Of a stretch of DNA of 64,000 nt, positions 24,501 through 34,829 are shown one piece after another (within the stretch, counting starts at the first letter, position 1; each line of letters begins with the position of its first letter). The notes below the pieces were generated by a model. That model made no database searches, was not told the origin of the DNA, and saw only the letters and a list, made by a program, of their open reading frames with translations. Origin of the DNA: Haliotis asinina. Lineage: Eukaryota > Mollusca > Gastropoda > Lepetellida > Haliotidae. The translations under genes and the position numbers were made by a program. The stretch is taken from assembly GCF_037392515.1 (NCBI RefSeq), contig NC_090281.1:51810753-51874752 (forward strand), read 5' to 3'.

Positions 24501-26705
24501 CGGGCTAGAGAAACCAGCTACTGAAGGTAGGACCCTTGCTGGATTTACACCATCCCCTCGACCACAGCTGATTTCCGAGAATAAAGCTATAGATTTAAAA
24601 TAAACAAACCCCCAAAACACAGCAACATATTCTAGGATAACATAAGTTGTACGTTTTAAATTTACTTTGAATGTATTTTGACTTACGGACCCAGGAGTGC
24701 ATTTTAATGAACATCTGTGCTCAAATATATGGAATAAAAGAAGAAACTTCACATTTACGAACAGAAATGCTACTGTAGCTCACCTTGGTGAGAACTCACA
24801 GAATCGCGTGTAGGTGAAAGATAAAAGAGTAAGTTTAATTTGGAAAATTGCGCTGAAAACATAACAATATTTTTTCTCACTGTATCATTGTGTTCATGGC
24901 CTGATGAAACTGTGTGTTGATGTCAATGCCACCTTCATCATTGTCGACCTCACCTAAAGGTACATCTAAATTACTGCCAAGTTCCAGAAATCTGTAACAG
25001 AGGTAAACAACACTGTGAGTATTATAAATATTAAACGCAAAGATATTTGCATCGCCATCAAATATATCCAAACGAGGTGGCGTGTGTGACAAACATGTGT
25101 CTGTGCCTTTATACTAGTTACTAGTGAAAGAGTGAGTGATTGAGTTTAGTTTTGCGCCGCATTCAGCAATATTCCCGCTTTATGGCGGCCGTCTGTAAAT
25201 AATCGAGTCTGGACCATACAATCCAGTGATCCACAACATAAGCATCGATCAGCGCATGTGGGAACCTATGACACGGGTCAACCAAGTCAGCAAGCCTGAC
25301 CATGCAGCCGATCCTGTTAGTCGCCTCTTAAGTCAAGCTCTTTAGCTGAAATCTTAAGGAATTTATATCTCAAAGTCTTATATTAGGCAAGCTTACCTGA
25401 AGATGTTATTTTCCAGCCAGTCAACCCAGGTGAAGATGATAGGGAGATTCTCAGACTCTCGCCACAACACATCCAGCTGACTACACAAAGCTGCAAGCCG
25501 ATTGGCTGTCAGCCACACGCATGACAGAGTGAACACTGGGGAACTCTGGGAAGGGTATGTAGCAGGGAGTACCAATCGCAAACTTAGGGGAGGTAAGAAC
25601 TTGACGTTGAAGGACGCAGTCCAGGCACCATTTCCTGTAAGGAAAATAAAAAGGTGATTACAACTGTGCAATTTCACCACTCCTAGGATCAAGGATCCCA
25701 TGAGTTTGATCCTGATTTTCTTAACGTGTAAGGGATTGCGAAATAGATGATGGTTCGTTATACATACCGGTCGTCTCGAGTTGAACATCCTTTCCAACAC
25801 ATGGGGGAATTACTTCCCCTGCTGCTGCATTTTGCCTCAAGCCATCGTCTGTGGCGACAAAGTTTACTGTCACCACCTGTCCGTCTGTTGGCACAGGAAC
25901 AGAGATCTAAAGAAATAGACATATGGTTAAACAAGGCTAAAATTCTAGATCGAGCCAGAGTCGTGAAGATCAAGTTGAAATTAGAATGATAAACAGGTGC
26001 CATTTCGATATTTGGTTAGTTCACCACTGTCCACTTCGTTGATGTTAATTGCAATATGCTGATACAAATGTGGGCTGGCTTTATAAAATGATATACACTC
26101 GTGGGGATTTCGGGTTCAACATGATCCCCTTTACGCCAAGTTCCATGCAGCCGGGTACCATGACACGCAAGGATCTGTGATACATCTAACTCTAAATATT
26201 AACTTACTAGCAAGCAAGGATAAGCCGAGCATCGACCTGACAACTGGCCCGTACTAATTAGCAGATATGAGTGGTGCCCACGGGCGCTTGCTATTGTAAG
26301 CGCGAATGAACCCCATGTTGTCTGCGATCACCGACCTTATGAGCAAGGCGTGTGTATCTACGCATGGAATCAGTTTCATTTCACAAACAAATGGGTTTGC
26401 CCATTGCCGTGCACCGCCTTCTGCTCGTAAACGCATTCGGGGTTCCAACTTATCCTTGTTTGCCAGTAATCAACCTTTCAAAGCAGTTCTAAATATTTAA
26501 GTTTAAAATACTACAAGGATAAAAAGGCAAGTAAGATAAAACTTACGTGAAGAACGAAGAATTCCCCATCTCCGGCTGTGGGCGAATTGAGGACCTCTAT
26601 CCTCTTTACATCAGACCCATCGTATATGGACTGCAGCGCAATGACCTGGCAATCAGTAGGATATCTTTGAGTGTAATGTACAACTTGCTTGTCCACTGAT
26701 GACAT
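9521..26705 (-). CDS. RNF14: RNF14-like RWD-RBR E3 ubiquitin ligase, paralog 2 (complete)
   Basis: Ten coding exons read on the minus strand: 26705-26547, 25906-25768, 25634-25397 (RWD), 24991-24881 (linker), 20082-19900 (RING1), 19330-19231, 18577-18431 ([11 protein letters not shown]...CRDPWHQ), 11879-11686 (coiled-coil-like basic/acidic stretch, then LCPKCSAKIEKAGG), 10573-10420 (CNKMKCRCGISFCWLCG) and 9730-9521. Phases agree throughout and the total is 544 aa. The catalytic RING2 cysteine is the one in GGCNKMKC, encoded at 10570-10572. After RING2 comes a further zinc-type module (CPNC...NNHIRCRCC...FCYVCG) that ends the protein. The ATG at 26705 is in frame (MSSVDKQ). An alternative is a separate upstream first exon, because an acceptor-like CAG precedes 26645. 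The 6.6-kb intron after the IBR exon holds a donor array and an antisense nested gene. TTTATT at 9304 (AATAAA on the minus strand) could be the poly(A) signal. Confidence 0.88.
9929..10010. mobile_element. Short palindromic MITE-like element
   Basis: The arms CCACAAAGAATTCGTAA and the reverse complement of TTACGAATGCTTTGTGG face each other across about 40 bp. It lies in the last intron of paralog 2. Similar palindromic sequences built on a CACAAAG/TTAGC theme occur at 36868 and in part at 55243. Confidence 0.55.
10924..10997. mobile_element. MULE-type hairpin MITE, copy 1 (74 bp)
   Basis: A near-complete hairpin with termini CATTCTCTTCCCACAG and its complement CTGTGGGAAGAGAATG. It is flanked by a perfect 9-bp target duplication, GGTTTTATA (10915-10923 and 10998-11006). 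A 9-bp duplication with long terminal inverted repeats is typical of Mutator-like elements. It lies in an intron of paralog 2. Confidence 0.85.
12540..12880. repeat. 31-bp minisatellite
   Basis: About ten imperfect units around ACTGCAACTGGGTAATGACT followed by GAATGCTGAAT. The central five are almost identical and the flanking units are diverged. It lies in the large intron of paralog 2. No splice-site motif stands out in the unit, unlike the other two arrays. Confidence 0.85.
13600..13728 (+). repeat. Degraded tRNA-derived SINE (family A)
   Basis: The body block CAGTGTGTGAAGTCCATTT and the tail block ATAGCTGGAATATTGCTAAA are recognisable. The tRNA-like head is worn. Confidence 0.6.
14265..14339 (+). 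CDS. Upstream 24-aa open frame with a signal-peptide-like sequence
   Basis: A short frame reads MPQVLQTVLILGVSLVSAST and four further residues, then a stop, 27 bp before the ATG of the lysine-rich gene. Its hydrophobic core and small-residue end look like a secretion signal. It could be an upstream open frame in the 5' leader, a relic first exon, or chance. No splice arrangement joins it clearly to the next frame. Confidence 0.25.
   Translation: MPQVLQTVLILGVSLVSASTQTLS
14367..16475 (+). CDS. Intronless lysine-rich tandem-repeat protein with signal peptide, nested antisense in an RNF14 intron
   Basis: I do not recognise a family. One 702-aa frame: a hydrophobic signal-like segment (MAYFGLLFAALVFLEW, from the second Met at 14394), then about 85 residues of ordinary sequence with one Cys pair (SRCIANC) and an N-glycosylation site (NVS). 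About 25 imperfect repeats of roughly 21 residues follow, around RKSKSKGFRKTPVKNKAKN. The repeats are almost free of acidic residues, so the protein would be extremely basic. GLGKQSTQTKNK-type variants recur about every fifth to ninth unit. A one-base insertion near 16408 shifts the frame. The repeat pattern continues in the other frame for about 40 more residues, while the actual end is WEAINTDKNQDEEHTKKE. AATAAA at 16746 fits a 3' end. It lies wholly inside the 18431-11879 intron of the opposite-strand RNF14 paralog. A secreted matrix, mucus or structural role is only a guess. Confidence 0.75.
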   Translation: MEISKCSANMAYFGLLFAALVFLEWAHHDHGSTLASLTSRWKSDLDISRCIANCLAKGTDLFFNVSFTDVNGDIRHYHKIPVTYQLPIPWNSAALRGINTGVFGRISGSEKETKNGFIKQSSQNINNVKKAPKHRTNKVLVKQSPPTKHKAKKAPRKKKSEGFRKTSIKNKAKNTRRKNKSKGFRKQPVKNKEKNTHRKSKSKGLVKQPKQTKNKAKNTGRRSKSKGFRKSSHRHKAKNKRRKSKSKGFRKTPVNNKTKNSPRKSKSKGFRKSSHKHKAKNKRRKSKSKSFRKTPVKNKARNSPRKSKSRSFRKTSHKHKPKNKRRKSKSKGFRKTPVKHKAKNTQRKSTSKGFRKTSHKHKPKNKRRKSKSKGFRKPPVKNKAKNTHRKSTSKGLGKQSTQTKNKAKNTGRKSKSKDFRKKPAKNKAKNSPRKSKSKSFRKTPHKHKAKNKRRKSKGKGFRKPPHKHKAKNKQRKSKNKGFRKTPVRNKEKNTHRKSKSKGLAKQSTQTKTKAKNTGRKRKSKGFRKTLHKNKAKNKRRKSKSKGFIKTPVKNKAKNKRRKSKSKGFRKTPVKNKAKNSQRKSKSKGFRKTPHKSKTKNKRRKIKSKDFRKTPVKNSKGKQSTPTKNKAKKARRKNENMMFRKTPVKYKAKNTPSKSKGFGKQSTLTKNKVKNTHRKSKRQGFWEAINTDKNQDEEHTKKE
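16746..16751 (+). promoter_or_regulatory. Candidate poly(A) signal of the lysine-rich gene
   Basis: AATAAA lies 270 bp after the stop codon of the nested gene. It is the first clear plus-strand signal downstream, and GT-rich sequence (TGTACTTGTTTGT) follows. Confidence 0.5.
17021..17278 (+). CDS. Possible signal-peptide exon with N-glycosylation sites
   Basis: The frame opens with a strong hydrophobic stretch (FKAIFLFLWLIARIHG). It continues NTSSYNATANIGRNVTLTNE, with four N-X-S/T sites, before running into the minisatellite. The pattern resembles the start of a secreted or immunoglobulin-like protein, but no downstream exon was found and the C-terminal part is repeat sequence. It may be chance. 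It lies inside the paralog 2 intron. Confidence 0.2.
   Translation: MIRSNNLNHVINFKAIFLFLWLIARIHGNTSSYNATANIGRNVTLTNETTTCSPNGASTHCHADIILHPHGHTLSPGATQPHPLN
17220..18430 (-). repeat. 38-bp minisatellite made of IBR-exon end plus 5' splice-site units
   Basis: About 27 regular units of 38 bp (17395-18430) with a few diverged ones to the left. On the sense (minus) strand each unit reads GGGACCCTTGGCATCAG and then GTGAGTGGATGTGG. The first part is the last 17 bp of the IBR exon (codons for R-D-P-W-H-Q), and the next bases are its intron start. The array begins exactly at the true donor (18431/18430). Almost every unit keeps an intact CAG|GTGAGT. A variant reads GGTACAGGGACCC, adding an acceptor-like TACAG before the exon-like part. 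Reading from the exon into the array meets a stop after seven codons. Confidence 0.93.
18766..18930 (+). repeat. tRNA-derived SINE (family A)
   Basis: The head GAGGTAGCCTAGCGGTTAAA (A-box-like) and GGTTCGATTCC (pol III B box) are followed by ACAATGTGTGAAGTC and the tail block CTGGAATATTGCTAAAAGCG. It lies in the paralog 2 intron between two RBR exons. Confidence 0.8.
19366..19560 (-). repeat. tRNA-derived SINE (family A), opposite orientation
   Basis: A GAGTGAGTGAG tail of about 60 bp is followed by the reversed body (GTGCTGCGCCGTGATTAGCA, CTTGTGGGGAATAATACCCG). The tail begins about 35 bp upstream of the acceptor of the 19330 exon on the sense strand. Confidence 0.7.
20448..20504. mobile_element. 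MULE-type hairpin MITE, copy 2 (57 bp)
   Basis: Termini CATTCTCTTTCCACAG and its near complement enclose a nine-base loop. The flanks are 9-bp duplications with one mismatch (TAGCTGAGG at 20439, TGGCTGAGG at 20505). It is almost pure terminal repeat, in the intron 5' of RING1 of paralog 2. Confidence 0.82.
21305..22031 (-). repeat. LTR (3' LTR in element orientation)
   Basis: 727 bp, nearly identical to 23664-24390. The minus-strand TATA-like motif is near 21735 and AATAAA near 21415. Confidence 0.88.
23664..24390 (-). repeat. LTR (5' LTR in element orientation)
   Basis: 727 bp, nearly identical to 21305-22031. It is followed on the plus strand by the second ATAA target duplication. Confidence 0.88.
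25131..25338 (+). repeat. Family B repeat
   Basis: It shows GTGAGTGATTGAGTTTAG, TTTTGCGCCGCATTCAGC, AATAATCGAGTCTGGACC and GTCAACCAAGTCAGC in order and ends in TAGTCGCCTCTTA. It lies between the linker and RWD3 exons of paralog 2. Confidence 0.8.
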
Positions 26706-26754
26706 GTGAAGATGAAATAGTCACATGACTGCGGCCAGGTAACAACAAGACTGG

Positions 26755-26860
26755 ATGTCCAGTGTAAAAGACTTCCGCTCGTCACGCCAAACACCAGGGC
26801 TCGATTCCCAAATGTGTAAATTGTGTGAAACCCATATTAGTATTTCGGTGTCTCCAGCTT
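26755..26860 (+). repeat. Partial tRNA-derived SINE (family A)
   Basis: GGGCTCGATTCCC (B-box-like) and TGTGTGAAACCCATATTAGT match the SINE head and body. It lies just upstream of the proposed start of paralog 2. Confidence 0.55.
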
Positions 26861-28103
26861 TCATTTCTCGGATCTCGTATACAATTACATGTGATTTTTT
26901 CTCTCTCTTTTTTTTAATTTTTTTTTGTTTCCTTCCTTTTCGTCTTTTTGCTTTTGCTTTTTGCATTTTCCCCTTCCCCTTCTTTCTGTACCGACAGATT
27001 TAGTGATACACAGTCGCTTAGCTCAGATATGGAGTATTTAAAGGAGTCAAATGGGATTAAATCATTTGATGGATAGTTTCCACTGTCGCTCAGTGTATAT
27101 GTTCATATAATGCTGACATCAAAAATGAAAATTTATGTCCCTGTTTACCATTACAACATTTCAAGAAACTATAGGATCGACATCAGTTTTTCATACCTCG
27201 TCACTCTGTTCCTGAAAGTTCTCATGTGAAAGATTGCCATGATGATTTTTTTCAGGTACACCCCCTTCTGCCATAAACCGGAACACAAAGAAATTGTACA
27301 GATATATTCTTCACAGTTGTATTGAACGTCTGTATCACCAGTATACGTCCATCTTGGTGATATTCTGTCCAACTGTAAAACGTTCACGTTCCAAGATAAA
27401 AGTGAGGCAAATGTTGCACAACGTTTTGACATTCTGTCACATAACCTAACATGTGCTTTGTGTTGACAACAACATGACGAACCAATCAATTTAAGCGAGA
27501 CGAGACACGTGATGGGTGTTGAGCTTTGTGCAGTGCTGGAACCCTTTCTTGCATGGAGCTCAAGTCATTGAGGGATTATCGTACACTAGTTTACTTGCCC
27601 TAGAGCGCTTGCGCTCCTCTTTGCGAAACCGTTAGCAGACCAAGGGCAGAGGACCGTGTTCACATGCAGGAGCGATCCCTCCTTTCACACCAGTTGGTGT
27701 TGTGTGTTGTAACATGCGCGGATCCAGGAATAAAACATAAGCGGTATATAACTTCAATTCCAATATAATTCCAACTTAATAACCCCCTACTGGGATTAAG
27801 GATTGCCCACGTCCTTGTTTTCATGTTGACTTAACACTGGTAAATATTTTCTCACAAGGACATGAAAATACAAATTTGTATCTAAATACGACATGGCCTA
27901 TATTTAGTTTTGTTCGAGACAGTACATAAACACTGACATACAAAAGTAGTGTCCGAAATAAAGCTGTGGAAAAGGACAATTGACCCGTCATAAATAAATA
28001 TTATAACCAGTGATAGTGTACTGAAATAACCAGTGATGTGTAATTAAGTCAAGTACTGAGTTAATTCAAGTCTTTCGGCGAATGCGGGTCACAGATTAAC
28101 TCC

Positions 28104-28258
28104 TAATGACACAAACATATCTCAATCAGGTGTCATGTCAAGTAAAGGAATGACACAAACATGTCTCACAACTTGGTACCGTGTCAAGAAAAGGAATGAC
28201 ACTAACATGTCTCACAACCAGGTAGCGTGTCAAGCAAAAGAATGACACAAACATGTCA
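28104..28258. repeat. 46-bp tandem repeat, about 3.5 copies
   Basis: Units read AATGACACAAACATGTCTCA, then CAAC..GGTA.CGTGTCAAG, with several substitutions between units. No function is evident. Confidence 0.8.
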
Positions 28259-29639
28259 AATAGTTCAAGTTACGATCTATCAAGTTATTTGCGAGTAATT
28301 TATTTCACCTTCCTCAGGCTGAAGCACGATCTGTGTTTCTGAATATGACCATTGCGCTATGCTGACTTTGCTCATTAATGTCTGTGTGTTGAAAAATAAG
28401 CCTTTTCAAAATTAAAAACAGAGTTTGAGTTACCGGCTTCCTCGCGCGATTTTACAAATATTTATTCTTCAACACATAGACATTGATAAGTAATTCGGTG
28501 AACTCAATGTATTTGCACCAATAATGTATATCAGTGTGCTAAATAATTTTATCTGTATACACGTACGCGATAGTGTGTGTTTGTGCGTGTGTGTGCGCGT
28601 GGAGTTCAGTTTTACCCGTTTTCACGAGAATTTCATTGGTCATTCAATAGTTTCAAGACATGAGGAGGGATATGTGTTCGTGCACCCTTTCTACTCTCCC
28701 GCTGGATCCTCCTGTTCACGTTGTATTCAGCTGTTGAGTTTACTGTTAACAATGCCCAGTAATCTCTTATCAAAGCACAGGCCCGTCTGACTCTAATGTG
28801 TGCAGGGTATTATATGTAGTAACTCGGGGGTCAAAGATCGTCCGTCAGGCCTATCGAACTAAACCGATCGCTTCAAACAGAATTAACGACCTAGTGACAG
28901 GCGCGAATTGACAAACCGGTTTGGCTGCAACAGCTTTCAGCCATTTCTTATATAACAATGACTACGCATTCTGAAACCGATACCACTACACCGAAACCGG
29001 TTTCAAAAGAAATGGACGTTCGGATACCGGTTTGAGTCGAAGCTGGTTGCGAGGGAAGCGATCCGAAATGTTGAGGACTTGATCAAGTCATTTCGCCATT
29101 AGGGGTACACTTTAGGTTTAGTATATAGACACTTGACGGGATGTTGCTAGTGTCTGATTTACGGCTGTAACTGGGGGACTGTAAAGCCTTCGACTGGAGA
29201 CAACCCCGCCGCCGGCTGAAACACCACAGCGTTTCAACACCTGCACAGGTGAGATATGTATTTTCATTCAAGCGAAATCCTGTCTGCCGTACATTTGATT
29301 CATTCGTTTCTGTAAGGCTGTATGTACATGTCTACATGTTTTGCGACCTCTTGCCACTCTGTTTCAATACAATGTATGTGGTCGTGAGTGCTGCGTTGAT
29401 CAATAATGTCGCGATCCGTTCATACGGATCCGACACCATTATGACCATGTTGGAGGAATACGCATGCTTACCGATTGTTTACCGTATTTACCACAAGAAA
29501 ACTACCAAAATGTCTTAAAGATTAAGGGAGGTAGAGAAAATGCACGCTGTGTGTTTACGTAAGATAGTTTACGTAACTGCAGTGTTGAACGACCCATGCT
29601 TCACGTTAAAGACAACTGTAACGGTATCGGGTGGTCCGG

Positions 29640-29795
29640 TGAAGCAGAACGATGGGGTAGTGTAGTAAAGCGTTCGTTCGTCACACTGAAAACCCGGGTT
29701 CGATTCCCCACATGGATAGTGTGTATGTGAAGCCCATTTCTGGTGTGTTGGTGGAATACTGCTAAACGAGGCGTAAAACTAAACTCGCCCTCTCA
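29640..29795 (+). repeat. tRNA-derived SINE (family A)
   Basis: GATGGGGTAGTGTAGTAAAG and CGGGTTCGATTCC form the tRNA-like head. TGTGAAGCCCATTTCTGGTG and GGAATACTGCTAAACGAGGC form the body and tail. Confidence 0.8.
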
Positions 29796-32519
29796 GGAGA
29801 TATGCATAGTTACCAGCTGTGTTGTTGATGGGGTATTGATAAAAGCGGCGAAAAAATCACACTCCTTCACGATCTGCATAAATTTAAACATACACATGTC
29901 ATCATTATACACCCGATCCGAATATATCGGTATCAGTTCGTTTCACGTAAAGTTACTTGTAATTCACATTGACAATGCGACGTAGATCTGTAAAATATGT
30001 TGACGAATGTTCGCTGTGACACAGTTGGCATTATTTGTTACACGATATGGATTTTCTACAAGGAAAAAACTGCTTCACAGTATACTCGAGACTTAAAGTT
30101 ACATAGTACTGTTGTTACTAGTTTCTGACGTTAAGGGCAGATCAATCAAGGTCGAGTAGGGTCACCATGATAAACAACTTACCATTCGATTAGGTCAGTA
30201 AAACGGATTATATTTATGCATTTAAAATCTTGGCTTATATTATTTCTTACCTGCACAGTGATAGTGATGTCGGTTGGTCACTTGATCATCGAAATGATTA
30301 ACGGTTGACCATTCTCTAAGGCTTGGAACTGAGATAAGTCTATAAAGGAACCGGTAGGATGAGTGCCATATGCACTTTTAGAAATTATGACGAAAGTTAT
30401 CACGTGTATGTATGCATAAGTAAGGACTTTGTTGAATTCAACAACGGTTTGGTTTTAGGAGTATTTTAAATGTTTTTTGTAACAAAATTCACAATGAATG
30501 CACGTTTACACATACCTTTCGTAAAACTGAACGAGTAGGTGATGACACCAAATAGCCCTTTCAAAAAATTATTTTAGAAGTTTTGTAAACGTTTTGTTTC
30601 CATCTATTGGGGCAAATTTAACTGATCCTACCTTACGATCAGATGAAAACAGAGACCATTTGACGTAAATGGAAACATCACGAACATATAGTAACAATTT
30701 ACTTTGAGTCATGGTCTTGTTTAATTTGAAATCTGTCATTGTAACTGATTTAAAGGATATTTGTATTTGACCATTTGAGGATCAAACAACGCAAGCGTAC
30801 AATACTAGGGAAGGAAAGCAGGCACGTTAATGAATAATTAATAAAATAATTAATAAAATATAATAACAACAGAGGTTGACCCGAACATTTCAAAGTTTTC
30901 AGAAATTGAAATTTGCCACATTTTTGTTGACCCGAAAAGGGCCCTTACCCTACTACCTGTGTTCTGCATGTTTACCTTGTGACATTTCTACATGTCGTAA
31001 TAACGTAAGCAATTTTTTCGGCTCTCTCTCTTCAACAGCTGTTCGAATAAAGTTGAACATGCTACCTTTTCAAACCTACCTACAGTCTAAAGATTGTATC
31101 AGCTCCATGGCGCGTGTGACGCGACAGAGGTAATTTGCTGACTGGGCTGCACTTCACAGCCACCAAAGGACTCCTGGGTGACTAGCAAAGCCATAAATAA
31201 AACAAACAAGACGAGTATTTCCCCTTTGACCAAACATTAGGTGTGACTGATGACTAGTGATATTTATTGGTGCAAGTACCCAACGTATCCGAGTGAGCGA
31301 ACACGGTCGTGCTTATCGTGTGTGTCATGGGGATTTTGAGGCACCGCATGTTGCCAGTCATACTGTGTCATGCAATTTATCCCCCTGGTGCGGAGTGGTG
31401 TCTATGCTGTCAGTGTCATATACACAGGCCTACCTTCCCGAAATTTGCAAGTAGATAAGTTCTTTTAAAGAGAGTATAGAGTATTTCCAAATTTGTCAGT
31501 TTGTCTCCATTATAACTTGTATTACGGTTTCCCTTCTGTTACCCTTCCCTAGCCTTAGTGTTGAAATTACGCAGAAAGTAGCGTAAATACCGACTCACCC
31601 ACTCACATTTTCCCTTGTTTGTACAGACGAGCAAGTGACTTGACTTTGCAAGTGTTTGTGACGTGTGCCATCGCCGGATATGGTTGCTACGTGATAGTGA
31701 TTCATAAACACTTCCTCGTTATATAACCAGGAAGGTATTGATAAACACCTCCTCGTAATAGAGCCGGGAAGGGACAATGGGTATTGCTTGTGAATGTGGA
31801 AATGCTTTGTATGTAATATTTACATATATAATCTTGGAAATTGTAAGAAATGTATATGGGGTTACAAATCGTTTTTCTAAGCATTCATATCACTGTCACA
31901 CCCTGAGTTGTCTCCCCTAATAGTAGGTCCGATGGTATGGCAGATCGATGCTCAGCCATGGGGGCATGCAGGCTGTTCGTGTTGGTGGCGATGCCAGAAA
32001 TAAATCGATACCTACACCAATATTGATCCGATGCAGACAACTCAGCTAAGATCGATGCTTGTCCAGTGATACGAAGTCGTTCGTGTCCGTTCGTGAATAT
32101 TCGTGTGATTCCGGGAAATCGTGGAAACAAGGTTCCTCCTCACTAGTTTCATTCACTCCTTACTCATTCCTTTGTAACTTGGTCATCAGTAAACACCGAT
32201 TAGAGAAGTAAAACGGAGATTTGAGGCCTTAAATAGATGCAGTAAAGGATGTCATTACTTGGACTGGTGACCCTCTGTTCTGGAATCGTAGGTCCACTGA
32301 AACAAACCAATCTTTGCGTTAACAATATCCTAACGTTTAGTTTATCCTTTCCTTTTCACCAAGTGGATCTTTGTGAGAAAGTACACTACTGGCCGGGAAA
32401 ACCTAGTTCCTTTTGTTTAAAATTGTGCTTTGTATCATCATGTTGTGTCCAGAATTATTTTAGCCCCAAACTCACTCTCTAATTTCCTGCTCGACTCAGA
32501 TGTCCTGGCTCTAGACAAG

Positions 32520-34737
32520 ATGGCGGGCCTGGAGCTGCACGAGGCTGCGGCAGTGAGTGACTATGACATGCTGGAGGAGTACCTGCGCAGCGGCAAGTTT
32601 GACGTCAACTTGAAGGACGAGGATTGGCACAACATGACTGCCATGCATTGGGCAAGTAGTAAAGGTGCAGCAATCAGTTTAATACAAGAAAACATTTTAT
32701 CATACAAATCTGTGTACCACAGGAGATATCGCTTGTGTGACATCTGACGATATCTCCTAGGAGATATCGCTTTGACAGTAGATTGTGCACAATGCCCTGA
32801 CAATGCTATGACGTCATGAACTTGATGACGTCACAATGCTATGACATCATTGCACTGCAAATCTAATGCAAGTGCTGTGTTCAGAGATGTATATTTTTCA
32901 TCGAAAACTAATGAAGAATGATTTTGGATGATAAATAGAATCTCTCCCTCGTGTCTACTGGTATCAATTATATCAACACTCGTTGATAAAGGTAAAATAC
33001 CCTCGACAAGCCTTGAATATATGTTACTTTATCAACTCGTGTCGATCTATTTGAGATCAGTAGACACTTGGGTCAGATTCTCTATTTACCATATCACATG
33101 TCAATTGTTATCAAGTATTGAGAAATTAGTGTAATAGTTACCAAACATATCCTTTTACTGATACAAACTATTCATTAATTTCTTAAATCGGTTCATTGTT
33201 AGAAAATCATCGAATCCTTTTTTACCAATGGTGTACATGAATTTGTTATATGAATGTATCTGTTATCCTTGATCATAACAGGATTGGTTTTAAATGCAAC
33301 TTGCACATTGTCTTCGAAAGTATTTGAATTTCCGACTGCAAAAATCACTCACAAAGGTAGTTTTGATGACTTGAATCATACAGGCAGGGACTCAAAACTA
33401 ACCCGAGTACAGAGTCCCTTTAAAGGATGTATCAAACTGCAACATATGTCATATTTGGGATTTCACTTTCTTAGTAAAGTACAAATTCTAGTACTTTTGG
33501 GGGTTGAGTCCCATCCGGGATTCGAACCCGCCTCTCCAGAGTCTTGAAATTTTCTTACAGGAGACTTCGTCCGAAACACAACAACGATGCCGTATTAAGC
33601 ATTTCTACATCGACGAAAGGAACCACAGTTACTTGTTTGTTTCCGTTTAAAACACCTAGTGGCAAACAAGAATAAGTTGGACTGGCGCAGAAAACGCGTT
33701 TACGAGAAGTAGGCGGTGCACGGCAAAGCTCATTCTCTTCCCACAGTGGTTACTTGTCACATCTTCCTACGTAACCTCTGTTCTAATACGACCCTTTCGT
33801 GGTGCGAGTATTCAAGGCTTGTGATTGGAGGCAATCAGATTTAGTAGTGCAAACAGCGACCTTGTTTCAAAAGTGATCGTTCGCAAGATCTCGGTAATTT
33901 CCGGATGTATCGTGAAAACTAGAACCTCTTCCCGAGTGCGATGTTTCTTCTACACAGAACTCAGCCATGTCATATTTGTTTCTCCACATTGCTTGCATTG
34001 GTCAAGTTGAATCTAAGTTGATGTAACACGTGTTCTGATTGGACAGAAAAAGGGAGATAAATCTGCTATTTTTTGCCGCTAGGTGATTTTATGAGAACTG
34101 CGAAATATGGCCGTATTAGAACAGAGGTTCGTAGGAAGATATGACAAGTAACCTCTGTGGGAAGAGAATGGGCAAAACTATTTGGCTTAAGAAAGCTAGA
34201 GCAGATGTAGGCTTGTGCGCGTGCAGTGCATGACGATGAAATTGCTTCCTCGCGTTGCTAATAAGACTGCCACGTGGTCGGTGTAACAAGTCGGCAATAC
34301 TTCGTTCACAGTGGCAAGCGCCAGGATGGCACTCATGCATTCTAAAACGGGTCAATTGTCAGGACGGCGCTCAACTTATCCTTGTTTGCTAGTACGCATG
34401 ATGGTATTTGATCTTTATGTGTTTACACGAAGCGTCCTTCAAATCTCTTCAGCGATTTCTTACTGCGTTGTCTAGGGTTCGGTGAAGGGATCCGCCTCCT
34501 GCTGGAGCATGGTGCTAAGGGTTCTTCGCGCACAGATACAGGCTGGACTCCCGCTCACTGTGCAGCAGAGACTGGCAAACTAACGTCGCTGCGAGCGCTA
34601 CACAACGCAAACGTTCCAATTGACAGAAAAGACAAGTATGGAGACACCCCTCTGCGGATAGCCACAATATACAACCACAAAGACTGCATGAAATACTTGA
34701 AACAGTAGGTGTTTCACCTTTTAGATCGTGGCACATC

Positions 34738-34829
<92 letters not shown>

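Larger units (their letters stand above)
26861..32499. other. Intergenic stretch between RNF14 paralog 2 and the ankyrin gene
   Basis: No coding exon was recognised. It holds a 46-bp tandem repeat (28104), a SINE (29640) and an ACCGGTTT-rich patch near 28910-29030. The two flanking genes are transcribed away from each other, so both promoters must lie inside this stretch. Confidence 0.5.

Noticed and set aside
29670-29720. A true tRNA gene at the B-box match
   Set aside because: The A and B boxes belong to a SINE with the same body and tail as other copies; no cloverleaf could be drawn with confidence.
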